Shown here: piece after piece, positions 1 to 7,234 of the stretch | Layout: each line of letters opens with the position of its first letter | Numbering within the stretch: position 1 is the first letter of the stretch | Assembly (NCBI GenBank): GCA_002371715.1 | Contig: DFGF01000131.1 | Location: 10,981-30,885 of the forward strand | Source of the DNA: Prevotella sp. UBA3757 | Lineage (GTDB): Bacteria; Bacteroidota; Bacteroidia; Bacteroidales; Bacteroidaceae | Direction of reading: 5' to 3' | Length of the DNA: 19,905 nucleotides | Made by a program: the position numbers and the translations under genes | Notes under the pieces: generated by a model | Databases searched by the model: none | What the model was told of the DNA's origin: nothing | What the model saw: the letters and a program-made list of their open reading frames with translations, nothing else

Positions 1-1016
1 CCCAGTCCGTGGGGCAGGAACATGGCGTGGGCACCGGCCTGCAGTGCCTCGTCGGTATCGCCCTTCATCAGTCCCAGCTCCTTAAGCCGCTCAATCATCA
101 TGCGGCAGACGGCAAAGTGTACGTCCATGTAGCGCACGCCGGGCTTGGCCACCTGGAGCACGTAGTCGTGACAGGCCTCGACAATGCTGTATATTTCCAG
201 CTGGCGCTGGCTGAACCGCCCGCCGACTGGCATGGTGCGCGTGTGGTCTGAGCAGTAGTCGTCCAGTTCGCAACCGGCGTCACACAACAGCAGGCGGCCT
301 GCCTCCAGTTGGGCGCCGGTCGGCGTGCCGTGCATGATCTCGCCGTGCTGCGAGAGGATGGTCGGGAAACTGTTGCCCTGAGCCATGCTGCGGGCTACGC
401 CGTCCACCCGGCCGGCTATGAAGCGCTCCGATATGTCTGGCACGGCCATTTTCATCGTTGTGGTATGCATGGCGTAGCCTACGTTGCAGGCCCGCTCAAT
501 GGCTGCTATCTCCTGCGGCTCCTTCGTGGCGCGCATCTTCACCACGGCTTTAATAAGCTGTAGCGAGGCGGCCTCCTTCTGCTTCGAGGGATGGATGCCC
601 AGCAGGTCCATAATCTGTATCTTGGTGTCGTGGCGGTATGGCGGCAGGAAGTGTATGTCCGCTGCCTGACCGTTGACATGCGATGCCAGCTCCTTCATCG
701 GAGCAGTCTTGTTGACGCCCACCTCTGCGGCCAGGTCGGCCACCGATGGCGTAAAGCCCATCCATACGATGTCCTCCACGTCAATGTCGTCGCCGAAAAG
801 CCATTCTTCGTCCTTGTCAATATTGATGACGCCCACCAGCCCGTCGCGGTGCTGTCCGAAGTAGTACAGGAATGACGAGTCCTGGCGCATGGGCGCGTAG
901 GTGTTTGCAGGATAGTTGTAGGGTGCCTCGTTGTTACCGAAGAGTACGATAATGCCTTTGCCAACAAGCTTTTTCAGCTCTGAGCGCCGACGTATGTAGG
1001 TATTTGTATCAAACAT
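1..1016 (-). CDS. pepP: Xaa-Pro aminopeptidase (aminopeptidase P family), 3' end outside window
   Basis: This is a cytosolic metallopeptidase of the M24 'pita-bread' fold, which removes an N-terminal residue preceding proline. The reading frame is open from the ATG at 1014-1016 to the window edge, giving 338 residues without a stop. An N-terminal creatinase-like domain (MFDTNTYIRRRSEL...) occupies roughly residues 1-165, followed by the catalytic domain. Two metal-binding aspartates are visible at about residues 246 and 257 in CDAGCELDDYCSDHTRTMPV, with the 11-residue spacing of the family. The visible end, FLPHGLG, is the start of the HGxGH metal-ligand motif, with His near residue 336. The remaining Glu ligands and the C-terminus lie beyond position 1, so intactness cannot be judged. 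A separate promoter-like box lies upstream, and trmD precedes the gene by 125 bp. Confidence 0.93.
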   Translation of the reverse strand, partial: MFDTNTYIRRRSELKKLVGKGIIVLFGNNEAPYNYPANTYAPMRQDSSFLYYFGQHRDGLVGVINIDKDEEWLFGDDIDVEDIVWMGFTPSVADLAAEVGVNKTAPMKELASHVNGQAADIHFLPPYRHDTKIQIMDLLGIHPSKQKEAASLQLIKAVVKMRATKEPQEIAAIERACNVGYAMHTTTMKMAVPDISERFIAGRVDGVARSMAQGNSFPTILSQHGEIMHGTPTGAQLEAGRLLLCDAGCELDDYCSDHTRTMPVGGRFSQRQLEIYSIVEACHDYVLQVAKPGVRYMDVHFAVCRMMIERLKELGLMKGDTDEALQAGAHAMFLPHGL

Positions 1017-1055
1017 AATTATTGTTTCTTAAGACATTTGGTTATAATTATCCTG

Positions 1056-1063
1056 CAAAATTA
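1056..1063 (-). promoter_or_regulatory. Bacteroidetes -7 box upstream of pepP
   Basis: Read on the minus strand this is TAATTTTG followed by CAGG, matching the Bacteroidetes TAnnTTTG -7 consensus. It lies about 40 bp before the pepP ATG. No TTTG is seen at the expected distance upstream, so only half of the promoter is supported. Confidence 0.5.
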
Positions 1064-1141
1064 CGCATTTTTTGCGAGATAGCGTTACTTTTACGTCATA
1101 ATTTTTGTTGCATCCACACTAAAAAGTATTAAAACGCCCCA

Positions 1142-1834
1142 TTACTCCGCATTTTCCGCACCCTCCAGCAGGTCCGGACGCAGCCGCCGTGTGCGCTCCA
1201 GAGCCTGTTCCAGTTCCCAGTTGCGTATCTTGGCTTCATTGCCCGACAGCAGTATCTCGGGCACCTTCCAACCCTTGTAGTCGGCCGGACGCGTATAGAT
1301 GGGTGCGGCCAGCAGGTCGTCCTGGAAGCAGTCGGAGAGTGCCGACTGTTCGTCGCCGATGACGCCGGGCACCACCCTGACCACTGCGTCGGCTATCATG
1401 GCAGCCACCAGTTCACCACCGGTCAGCACAAAGTCGCCTATCGATATTTCGCGCGTTATCAGATGGTCACGCACGCGCTGGTCTATACCCTTGTAATGGC
1501 CGGCCAGGATGATGAGGTTGCCCTTCATTGACAGCTCGTTGGCCATGTGCTGGTCAAAGCGTTCGCCGTCGGGCGATGTAAAGATGACCTCGTCGTAGTC
1601 GCGTTCAGCCTTCAGGGCCGTGATGCAGCGGTCTATGGGTTCACACTGCATGACCATGCCCGCACTGCCGCCGTAGGGATAGTCGTCTACCCGGCGCCAT
1701 TTGTCCAGCGTATAGTCACGCAGGTTGTGCAGTCTGATTTCGGCCAGTCCCTTCTTCTCGGCCCTGGCCAGTATGGATTCATGGACGAAGCCCTCCAGCA
1801 TTTCGGGCAGTACGGTGATGATGTCTATTCTCAT
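1142..1834 (-). CDS. trmD: tRNA (guanine-N1-)-methyltransferase TrmD
   Basis: TrmD methylates N1 of G37, next to the anticodon in a subset of tRNAs, using S-adenosylmethionine, and so prevents +1 frameshifting. The 230 residues fit the usual TrmD length. The SPOUT trefoil-knot core is recognisable: DDYPYGGSAGM at about 50-60, GHYKGIDQR at 112-120, ISIGDFVLTGGEL at about 130-142 and a PIYTRP segment near 180. The Asp in SDCF (about residue 168) fits the catalytic aspartate position. The start MRIDIITVLPEML is the normal N-terminus. The gene follows radA by 91 bp with no promoter-like box or convincing terminator in the gap, so co-transcription with radA is likely. Confidence 0.96.
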   Translation of the reverse strand: MRIDIITVLPEMLEGFVHESILARAEKKGLAEIRLHNLRDYTLDKWRRVDDYPYGGSAGMVMQCEPIDRCITALKAERDYDEVIFTSPDGERFDQHMANELSMKGNLIILAGHYKGIDQRVRDHLITREISIGDFVLTGGELVAAMIADAVVRVVPGVIGDEQSALSDCFQDDLLAAPIYTRPADYKGWKVPEILLSGNEAKIRNWELEQALERTRRLRPDLLEGAENAE

Positions 1835-1925
1835 GTCGTAAGTTTGTAGTTTTTAATATGTTATCTTTCCATTGTTAAATTGTCTGTTCAGCAACTTCTG
1901 ATGCGCCACTACCGTCAGCGCCGGT

Positions 1926-3332
1926 TCACCCGAAGAGGGCCCGCAGGGCTTCCTCGACCTTGCGCACCGCCACGAGTTCAATCTTGAACTTCTTGCGGTT
2001 CAGCCCCGTCAGGTTGTATTTCGGTATGATGATGTGCTGGAATCCCAGTTTCTCAGCCTCCGTGATGCGCTGCTCAATACGGGCCACGGGCCTTACCTCG
2101 CCCGACAGGCCTACCTCACCGGCCATGCACCAGCCCTCCTCAATGGGCGTATCGACGTTGCTCGAAAGTACGGCGGCTATGACGCTCAGGTCCATGGCCA
2201 TGTCCGTAACCCTCAGCCCGCCGGCAATGTTCAGGAAGACGTCCTTCTGCATCAGCTTGAACCCGACGCGCTTCTCCAGTACGGCCAGCAGCATGTTCAG
2301 CCGACGCTGGTCGAACCCCGTAGCCGAACGTTGAGGCGTGCCGTAGGCCGCGGTGCTGACCAGTGCCTGCGTCTCGACCAGGAAGGGGCGCACGCCCTCT
2401 ATGGCGCTCGATATGGCCACGCCCGACAGGCCGTCGTGCTCGTCGGTCAGCAGCAGTTCCGAGGGGTTCGACACCTGCCGCAGCCCGTTCTGCTGCATTT
2501 CGTATATGCCCAGTTCGGATGTGGACCCGAAGCGGTTTTTGATGGAGCGCAGTATGCGATACATGTAGTGCTGGTCGCCCTCAAACTGTATGACCGTGTC
2601 CACGATGTGCTCCAGTATCTTCGGACCGGCCAGTGTGCCTTCCTTCGTGATGTGGCCTATCAGGATGACCGGCACGCCGCTGGTCTTGGCAAAGCGCAGC
2701 AGGGCCGAGGCACACTCGCGTACCTGGGCTATTGACCCGGCGCTCGACTCCACCTCGTCGGTGGCTATAGTCTGGATGGAGTCAATGACCAGCAGTTCGG
2801 GTTCCACCTCCTTGACATGCTCGAAGATGGCCTCTAAGGAATTCTCGCAGAGTATCAGGAAATTATCGGTGCTGTCGGCGGCAGAACCGTTGGTGACTGA
2901 TGCTATGCGCTCGGCGCGCATTTTCAGCTGGTGAGCGCTCTCCTCGCCGCTGACGTACAGCACGCGCCGGTCGCTGAGTGCCAGCATGGTCTGCAGCGAC
3001 AGCGTCGACTTGCCGATGCCCGGCTCACCGCCCAGCAGCACGATGCTGCCCGGCACCAGTCCGCCGCCCAGCACGCGGTTCAGTTCCGCGTCGTGCATGT
3101 CGATGCGCGGGTCGTCGTGCGCCGATATGTCGCGCAGCCTCAGCACCTTGTTCTGCCGCAGCTGTCTGCCCGCTGCCGCAGCTGCCGTGGTGGCCACCAC
3201 CTGCTTGCGCGTGTCGGCCACCTTGATTTCCTTATATGTATTCCATTGGCCGCAGGCCGGGCACTTGCCTATCCATTTGGCCGATTCCTGTCCGCAGTTC
3301 TCGCAGACGTACATCGTCTTGTCTTTTGCCAT
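1926..3332 (-). CDS. radA: DNA repair protein RadA (Sms)
   Basis: RadA is a RecA-like hexameric ATPase that helps process recombination intermediates and promotes branch migration. The 468 residues show the full architecture. A C4 zinc finger has Cys at 10, 13, 24 and 27 (CENCGQ...CPACGQW). A RecA-type ATPase core has Walker A GEPGIGKST at about 102-110 and Walker B LLVIDSIQT near 180. The RadA-specific KNRFGS motif is at about 265-270. A C-terminal Lon-protease-like domain follows, recognisable around NIAGGLRVTDMAMDLSV. The ATG at 3330-3332 gives the usual MAKxK start. However, the -7 box is only 8 bp upstream, so the mRNA would be almost leaderless, and Met7 (ATG ending at 3314) is an alternative start that still keeps the zinc finger. 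Confidence 0.97.
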   Translation of the reverse strand: MAKDKTMYVCENCGQESAKWIGKCPACGQWNTYKEIKVADTRKQVVATTAAAAAGRQLRQNKVLRLRDISAHDDPRIDMHDAELNRVLGGGLVPGSIVLLGGEPGIGKSTLSLQTMLALSDRRVLYVSGEESAHQLKMRAERIASVTNGSAADSTDNFLILCENSLEAIFEHVKEVEPELLVIDSIQTIATDEVESSAGSIAQVRECASALLRFAKTSGVPVILIGHITKEGTLAGPKILEHIVDTVIQFEGDQHYMYRILRSIKNRFGSTSELGIYEMQQNGLRQVSNPSELLLTDEHDGLSGVAISSAIEGVRPFLVETQALVSTAAYGTPQRSATGFDQRRLNMLLAVLEKRVGFKLMQKDVFLNIAGGLRVTDMAMDLSVIAAVLSSNVDTPIEEGWCMAGEVGLSGEVRPVARIEQRITEAEKLGFQHIIIPKYNLTGLNRKKFKIELVAVRKVEEALRALFG

Positions 3333-3340
3333 AATTGTTG

Positions 3341-3372
3341 CAAAGTTACGACAAAGATTTCAAACTGCCAAA
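3341..3372 (-). promoter_or_regulatory. radA promoter (TTTG-N20-TAACTTTG)
   Basis: On the minus strand TTTG (3369-3372) is followed by a 20-bp spacer and TAACTTTG (3341-3348). This is a full match to the Bacteroidetes -33/-7 pattern. The box lies 8 bp before the annotated radA ATG. It probably drives radA and trmD. Confidence 0.75.
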
Positions 3373-3409
3373 CCTTTATTCGGAAATCTTATGTAACAAC
3401 GGAGTTAAC

Positions 3410-3696
3410 GGATTTGTCAACTTCGTGTTGGGCCATGGCGGCATTGTGGTGGCTGCCGGCATCATCGTCCGCCGCAAGGACAGAAGTGGCGGATGGTTCC
3501 GCAGCAACTGTCAGCTGGTGCTCAACGAGGCTGGCCTTGGCTCCGACCTGTGTAGTCTCATGCAGGCCGTAGACACCAGCTACATGACCCACGAGATTGA
3601 CCTTGAGTCGGAGTTCTACCTGAACAATGCCGGTACTGGCGGTACGGGTGGTACTGGCGACGTGACGCCCAGTGGCGGTAGTTCTGCAGATAGGAC
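3410..3696 (+). pseudogene. Unrecognised plus-strand coding-like island, possibly a gene remnant
   Basis: The 443-bp gap between htpG and radA holds an open plus-strand frame with the GC-rich third positions typical of genes in this window, such as GTC AAC TTC GTG and ATC ATC GTC CGC CGC AAG GAC. The peptide begins about GFVNFVLGHGGIVVAAG. It has a basic stretch RRKDRSGGWFR, an acidic stretch MTHEIDLESEF and a Gly/Thr tail GTGGTGGTGDVTPSGG. I do not recognise a family. The frame stays open from an ATG at 3335 to a TAG at 3755-3757. However, the upstream part is AT-rich and overlaps the radA promoter, and the downstream part crosses the htpG terminator. Neither end therefore looks like a real gene boundary. 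It is either a decayed fragment or a small gene with an unusual start. It is the only plus-strand coding signal in the window. Confidence 0.35.
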
Positions 3697-3702
3697 TCAA
3701 GT

Positions 3703-3738
3703 AAAGAAAAGAAGTGGAGCCAATGACGGTTCCACTTC
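3703..3738 (-). terminator. Intrinsic terminator after htpG
   Basis: Eleven-bp arms, 3711-3721 and 3728-3738, contain one G-U pair and a 6-nt loop. On the minus strand the hairpin is followed by a T-rich tract (TTTTCTTT). It lies about 38 bp past the htpG stop codon and is oriented for minus-strand transcripts. Confidence 0.8.
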
Positions 3739-3775
3739 TCGATTAGTTATGCTGTAGCTACAGTCATATAAGTAT

Positions 3776-5836
3776 TTACTTGATGAGGTCGACCGAACGC
3801 TTCAGGAAGCGGTCCAGGGCTTCGCCACGGAGCATGCCGTTCTGGAGCAGGGCCAGATCGATGAGCTGGTGGACAATGGCGTTCTGTGCAGCAAAGCCGC
3901 TGAGGACGTCCTGCTTCTTCTGCTTCTGCTCGTCGATGGCCTTCTCACATTCAGACTTCATGTCCTTGTCGTCCTGGGTGAGTTCCTCGGGTTTCTTCTT
4001 GTCCTGCTGCTGACGGATGGCGGCCAGACGGGCCTCCTGACCCTTCAGTTCGCTGACAATGGGCTTCAGGGCCTCGTCGGTGCCCTGCTTGCAGTCGTCA
4101 AGCACGCGCTTGACGAGCGGATGGTCGGCGTTGAGCACGAGGTTCATCGTGTCAGGCATCTGGGCGTAGAAGTTCATGCCCTGCTGGAAGCGGCTCATCT
4201 CCTTCATACGGCGCATCCATTCGTTCTGGGTGATCACGACGGGACGCTGCTCGGCACCAAGCGACTGTACTTCGACCATGAACTCGGTCTTCTCCATCTT
4301 TGGCATCTGCGAACGGAAGACCTCTGACAAATTGGCAGACTCGTCCTCCGACAGTGTCAGCTTGGGCTGGTCGTCCTTGACGATGAGGCGGTCGATGATG
4401 TCAGCATCGACACGCGTGAAGCGCGACTTCTCGAACTTCTGCTCGAGCATCTGGATGGCAGGCACGTCGAGCTGACCGTCCAGCAGGAGCACCGAATAGC
4501 CCTTATCCTTGGCTGCCTGTATGTAGGAGTACTGCTCCTCGCGGTCAGTGGCGTAGAGGTAGACGAGGTTGCCGTCCTTGTCCTTCTGGGCCGACTCGAT
4601 GAGCGTGCGGTATTCATCGAAGGTGAAGTACTTGCCCTCGACGTCCTTCATCAGTGCGAAGTCCTTGGCGCGGTCGTAGAACGACTCCTCTGAGAGCATG
4701 CCGTAGTTGATGAAGAGTTTCAGGTCGTCCCACTTCTCCTCGTACTGCTTGCGGTCCTCCTTGAAGATGGCCTGCAGGCGGTCGGCCACTTTCTTGGTGA
4801 TGTAGGTCGAGATTTTCTTGACCTCACGGTCGCTCTGCAGGTAGCTGCGGCTGACGTTCAGGGGAATATCGGGCGAATCGATGACGCCGTGGAGCAGGGT
4901 GAGGAACTCGGGGACGATGCCCTCGACCTGGTCGGTGACGAAGACCTGGTTGCTGTAGAGCTGAATCTTGTTGCGCTGCAGGTCGATGTTCGACTTGATG
5001 CGGGGGAAATAGAGAATACCGGTGAGGTTGAACGGATAGTCCACGTTGAGGTGAATCCAGAACATGGGTTCGTCACTCATGGGGTACAGCGTGCGGTAGA
5101 ACGACTTGTAGTCCTCGTCCTTGAGCGTAGAGGGTGCCTTGGTCCATAGTGGCTCGACACTGTTAATGATGTTATCCTGTTCGGTGTCAACCATTTCCTT
5201 CTTTTCGCTCGACCATTCCTGCTTCTTGCCAAAGGCTACGGGCACGGCCATGAACTTGCAGTACTTGCCCAGCAGCTGCTCGATGCGGGCCTTCTCAAGG
5301 AACTCCTTGCAGTCGTCGTCGATGTAGAGGATGATGTCGGTACCGCGGTCGTCGCGCTCAGCATCGTCAATCTCGTAGGCCGGACTGCCGTCACAGCTCC
5401 ACTTGACAGCCTTTGCGCCCTCACGATAGCTGCGGGTAATGATTTCGACCTTCTTCGACACCATGAACGAGGAGTAGAAGCCCAGTCCGAAGTGGCCGAT
5501 GATGTTGTTGGCATTGTCCTTGTACTTCTCGAGGAAGTCGTTGACGCCAGAGAATGCTATCTGATTGATGTACTTGTCGATTTCCTCCTCGGTCATGCCG
5601 ATACCCCGGTCGGAGATGGTGATGGTGCCCTTGTCGGCATCCAGGCTGACACGGACGGTCAGGTCGCCCAGTTCACCCTTGAATTCGCCCTGCTGGGCCA
5701 GCGTCTTCACCTTCTGCGTGGCATCGACGGCATTGCTGACCATCTCGCGCAGGAAAATTTCGTGGTCGGAATAGAGAAACTTTTTGATGACGGGGAAAAT
5801 GTTCTCGGTTGTAACCCCGATGTTACCTTTTTGCAT
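3776..5836 (-). CDS. htpG: Molecular chaperone HtpG (Hsp90 family)
   Basis: This is a cytosolic ATP-dependent dimeric chaperone. The 686 residues are somewhat longer than E. coli HtpG, as is normal in Bacteroidetes. The GHKL ATPase domain is clear. It has EMVSNAVDA with the conserved Asn and Asp near 35-38, DRGIGMT at 76-82 (nucleotide-binding Asp plus Gly turn), and the glycine-rich lid-end motif GHFGLGFYS at 114-122. The middle domain contains the catalytic-loop region around LNVSRSYLQSDREVKK. A lysine/glutamine-rich stretch with many acidic residues (QQDKKKPEEL... to EQKQKKQD) near 615-650 probably forms the charged helical part before the C-terminal dimerisation end. The gene is monocistronic by layout: the purM terminator lies upstream and its own terminator downstream. 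Confidence 0.97.
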   Translation of the reverse strand: MQKGNIGVTTENIFPVIKKFLYSDHEIFLREMVSNAVDATQKVKTLAQQGEFKGELGDLTVRVSLDADKGTITISDRGIGMTEEEIDKYINQIAFSGVNDFLEKYKDNANNIIGHFGLGFYSSFMVSKKVEIITRSYREGAKAVKWSCDGSPAYEIDDAERDDRGTDIILYIDDDCKEFLEKARIEQLLGKYCKFMAVPVAFGKKQEWSSEKKEMVDTEQDNIINSVEPLWTKAPSTLKDEDYKSFYRTLYPMSDEPMFWIHLNVDYPFNLTGILYFPRIKSNIDLQRNKIQLYSNQVFVTDQVEGIVPEFLTLLHGVIDSPDIPLNVSRSYLQSDREVKKISTYITKKVADRLQAIFKEDRKQYEEKWDDLKLFINYGMLSEESFYDRAKDFALMKDVEGKYFTFDEYRTLIESAQKDKDGNLVYLYATDREEQYSYIQAAKDKGYSVLLLDGQLDVPAIQMLEQKFEKSRFTRVDADIIDRLIVKDDQPKLTLSEDESANLSEVFRSQMPKMEKTEFMVEVQSLGAEQRPVVITQNEWMRRMKEMSRFQQGMNFYAQMPDTMNLVLNADHPLVKRVLDDCKQGTDEALKPIVSELKGQEARLAAIRQQQDKKKPEELTQDDKDMKSECEKAIDEQKQKKQDVLSGFAAQNAIVHQLIDLALLQNGMLRGEALDRFLKRSVDLIK

Positions 5837-5885
5837 ATGATAATACTCTTAATTTAAAATTCTGCCCGTCCACCAGCAAATATCG

Positions 5886-5906
5886 TGCCAAGAATGCCGA
5901 TTGGCA
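5886..5906. promoter_or_regulatory. Inverted repeat with 9-bp spacer upstream of htpG
   Basis: TGCCAA (5886-5891) and TTGGCA (5901-5906) are perfect 6-bp arms separated by 9 bp. The repeat lies 50-70 bp before the htpG ATG, next to a weak -7-like GATATTTG (5877-5884, minus strand). The geometry resembles a repressor operator, including the N9 spacer of the CIRCE element. The arm sequence is not CIRCE and the arms are short, so this is only a candidate. Confidence 0.25.
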
Positions 5907-5907
5907 T

Positions 5908-5942
5908 AAAAAAAAGGGTTCCCACGTGTTGCGGTGGGAACC
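5908..5942 (-). terminator. Strong intrinsic terminator after purM
   Basis: A perfect 9-bp stem (5917-5925 with 5934-5942, GGTTCCCAC/GTGGGAACC) encloses an 8-nt loop. On the minus strand it is followed by T8 (5908-5915). It lies 37 bp past the purM stop and ends the long transcription unit that starts at phoH. Confidence 0.9.
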
Positions 5943-5978
5943 AGATATGACTGTGCTGAAGCACTACAGCAGTAGCCG

Positions 5979-7214
5979 TTAGTAGTCGAACGTGCCGAAC
6001 TCGCTATGGATGGTCAGGCTCTTGCGCCCTTCCTCGATATAGCCGACCTGCTGGGCGTCAATGCCGAATGAGCGTGAGATGTCGATGACCTGCCGGGCAA
6101 CGTCGGGCCGGACGTAGATTTCCATGCGGTGACCCATGTTGAACACCTGGTACATCTCGCGCCAGTCGGTCTGCGAGCAGTCGTGAATGGCGCGGAACAG
6201 GGGTGGCACAGGAAACATATTGTCCTTGACCACGCGACAGTTGTCGCCCACAAAGTGGAGCACCTTGGTCTGGGCACCACCCGTGCAGTGGACCATGCCG
6301 TGGATTTCAGGACGCAGCTCGTCAAGCAGGCGCTTGATGACGGGAGCGTAGGTGCGGGTGGGGGAGAGCACGAGCTGACCCATGGTGAGAGTTGACAGTT
6401 GAGAGTTGACAGTTGAGAGTTGAGAGTTGAGAGTTGACAGTTGCTGCGCCGATGAGCTGTCACCTGTCACCTGTAAACTGTCAACTAACGAGTACTTTCC
6501 GCTATACACCAGTTCGTCGGGGACGGCATGGTCGTAGCTCTCAGGATATTTCTCGGCCAGGTATTTGGCAAAGACGTCGTGGCGGGCCGAGGTGAGGCCA
6601 TTGCTGCCCATGCCGCCATTGTAGCGGTGCTCGTAGGTGGCCTGACCTGTAGACGAGAGTCCCACGATGACGTCGCCAGGACGGATGTTGGCATTGTCGA
6701 TGACATCACTGCGGCGCATGCGGCAGGTCACGGTGGAATCGACGATAATGGTTCGCACCAGGTCGCCCACGTCGGCCGTCTCGCCACCTGTGGGCCAGAT
6801 GCCGATGCCCATGTCGCGCAGTTCGGCCAGCAGTTCGTCGGTGCCGTTGATGATGGCCGAGATGACCTCGCCGGGCACGAGCATCTTATTGCGCCCAATG
6901 GTACTGCTGACGAGAATATTGTCGACAGCACCCACACACAGCAGGTCGTCGGTATTCATGACGATGGCATCCTGGGCTATGCCTTTCCAGACGGAGAGGT
7001 CGCCCGTCTCCTTCCAGTACATGTAAGCCAGCGACGACTTGGTGCCGGCACCGTCGGCATGCATGATGTTACAGTATTCCGGGTCGCCGCCCAGAATGTC
7101 AGGAATGATCTTGCAGAAAGCCTGCGGATAGAGGCCTTTGTCAATGTTCTTAATGGCGGCGTGTACGTCTTCCTTGGCTGCGCTGACGCCGCGTTCCATA
7201 TATCTACTACTCAT
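5979..7214 (-). CDS. purM: Phosphoribosylformylglycinamidine cyclo-ligase (AIR synthase) with repeat-derived insert
   Basis: PurM catalyses the ATP-dependent ring closure of FGAM to aminoimidazole ribonucleotide, the fifth step of de novo purine synthesis. The 411 residues follow the long Bacteroidetes type. Recognisable segments are HADGAGTKSSLAY (glycine-rich substrate/ATP region), the GGETADVGDLVRTI motif near 145, and GMVHCTGGAQTKVLHF and FNMGHRMEIYV in the C-terminal domain. Between YSGKYSLVD and LVLSPTRTYAP, at about residues 243-277, lies a low-complexity insert with heptads QLSTLNS, QLSTVNS and QLSTLTM. It is encoded by a 7-bp DNA repeat array and looks like an in-frame insertion in a surface loop. 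The frame is intact and motifs on both sides are preserved, so function is probably retained. It is the last gene of the phoH-purM unit. Confidence 0.94.
   Translation of the reverse strand: MSSRYMERGVSAAKEDVHAAIKNIDKGLYPQAFCKIIPDILGGDPEYCNIMHADGAGTKSSLAYMYWKETGDLSVWKGIAQDAIVMNTDDLLCVGAVDNILVSSTIGRNKMLVPGEVISAIINGTDELLAELRDMGIGIWPTGGETADVGDLVRTIIVDSTVTCRMRRSDVIDNANIRPGDVIVGLSSTGQATYEHRYNGGMGSNGLTSARHDVFAKYLAEKYPESYDHAVPDELVYSGKYSLVDSLQVTGDSSSAQQLSTLNSQLSTVNSQLSTLTMGQLVLSPTRTYAPVIKRLLDELRPEIHGMVHCTGGAQTKVLHFVGDNCRVVKDNMFPVPPLFRAIHDCSQTDWREMYQVFNMGHRMEIYVRPDVARQVIDISRSFGIDAQQVGYIEEGRKSLTIHSEFGTFDY
6384..6486. repeat. Heptanucleotide repeat array inside purM
   Basis: Seven perfect GTTGA(C/G)A units run from 6391 to 6439, with a degenerate unit before them (6384-6390) and GTTG after (6440-6443). 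After a 13-bp unique stretch come four units in the opposite orientation at 6457-6484: CTGTCAC, CTGTCAC, CTGTAAA and CTGTCAA. AGTTGACAGTT (6432-6442) and AACTGTCAACT (6476-6486) form a perfect 11-bp inverted repeat. Three DNA units equal 21 nt, hence the seven-residue peptide period. Gain or loss of a single unit would shift the purM frame. Confidence 0.9.
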
Positions 7215-7230
7215 AGTTGACAGTTAGAGA
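7215..7230. repeat. Heptad repeat remnant immediately before purM start
   Basis: AGTTGACAGTT (7215-7225) is followed by AGAGA. It is the same 11-mer as in the array inside purM and directly abuts the purM ATG (7212-7214). It fills most of the 20-bp lemA-purM gap. Confidence 0.75.
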
Positions 7231-7234
7231 TGGT

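Noticed and set aside
1064..1141. Terminator after trmD
   Set aside because: No convincing stem followed by a T tract on the minus strand was found.
1835..1925. Separate promoter for trmD
   Set aside because: No TAnnTTTG box is seen in the gap; co-transcription with radA is simpler.
3389..3700. Minus-strand open frame in the htpG-radA gap
   Set aside because: Its composition (rich in Val, Leu, Gly, His, Gln) resembles the antisense shadows of real genes seen elsewhere in the window. The codon pattern favours the plus strand.
6384..6486. CRISPR-like array in purM
   Set aside because: Units are 7 bp with no unique spacers, lie inside a gene, and no cas genes are present; it is a simple tandem repeat.
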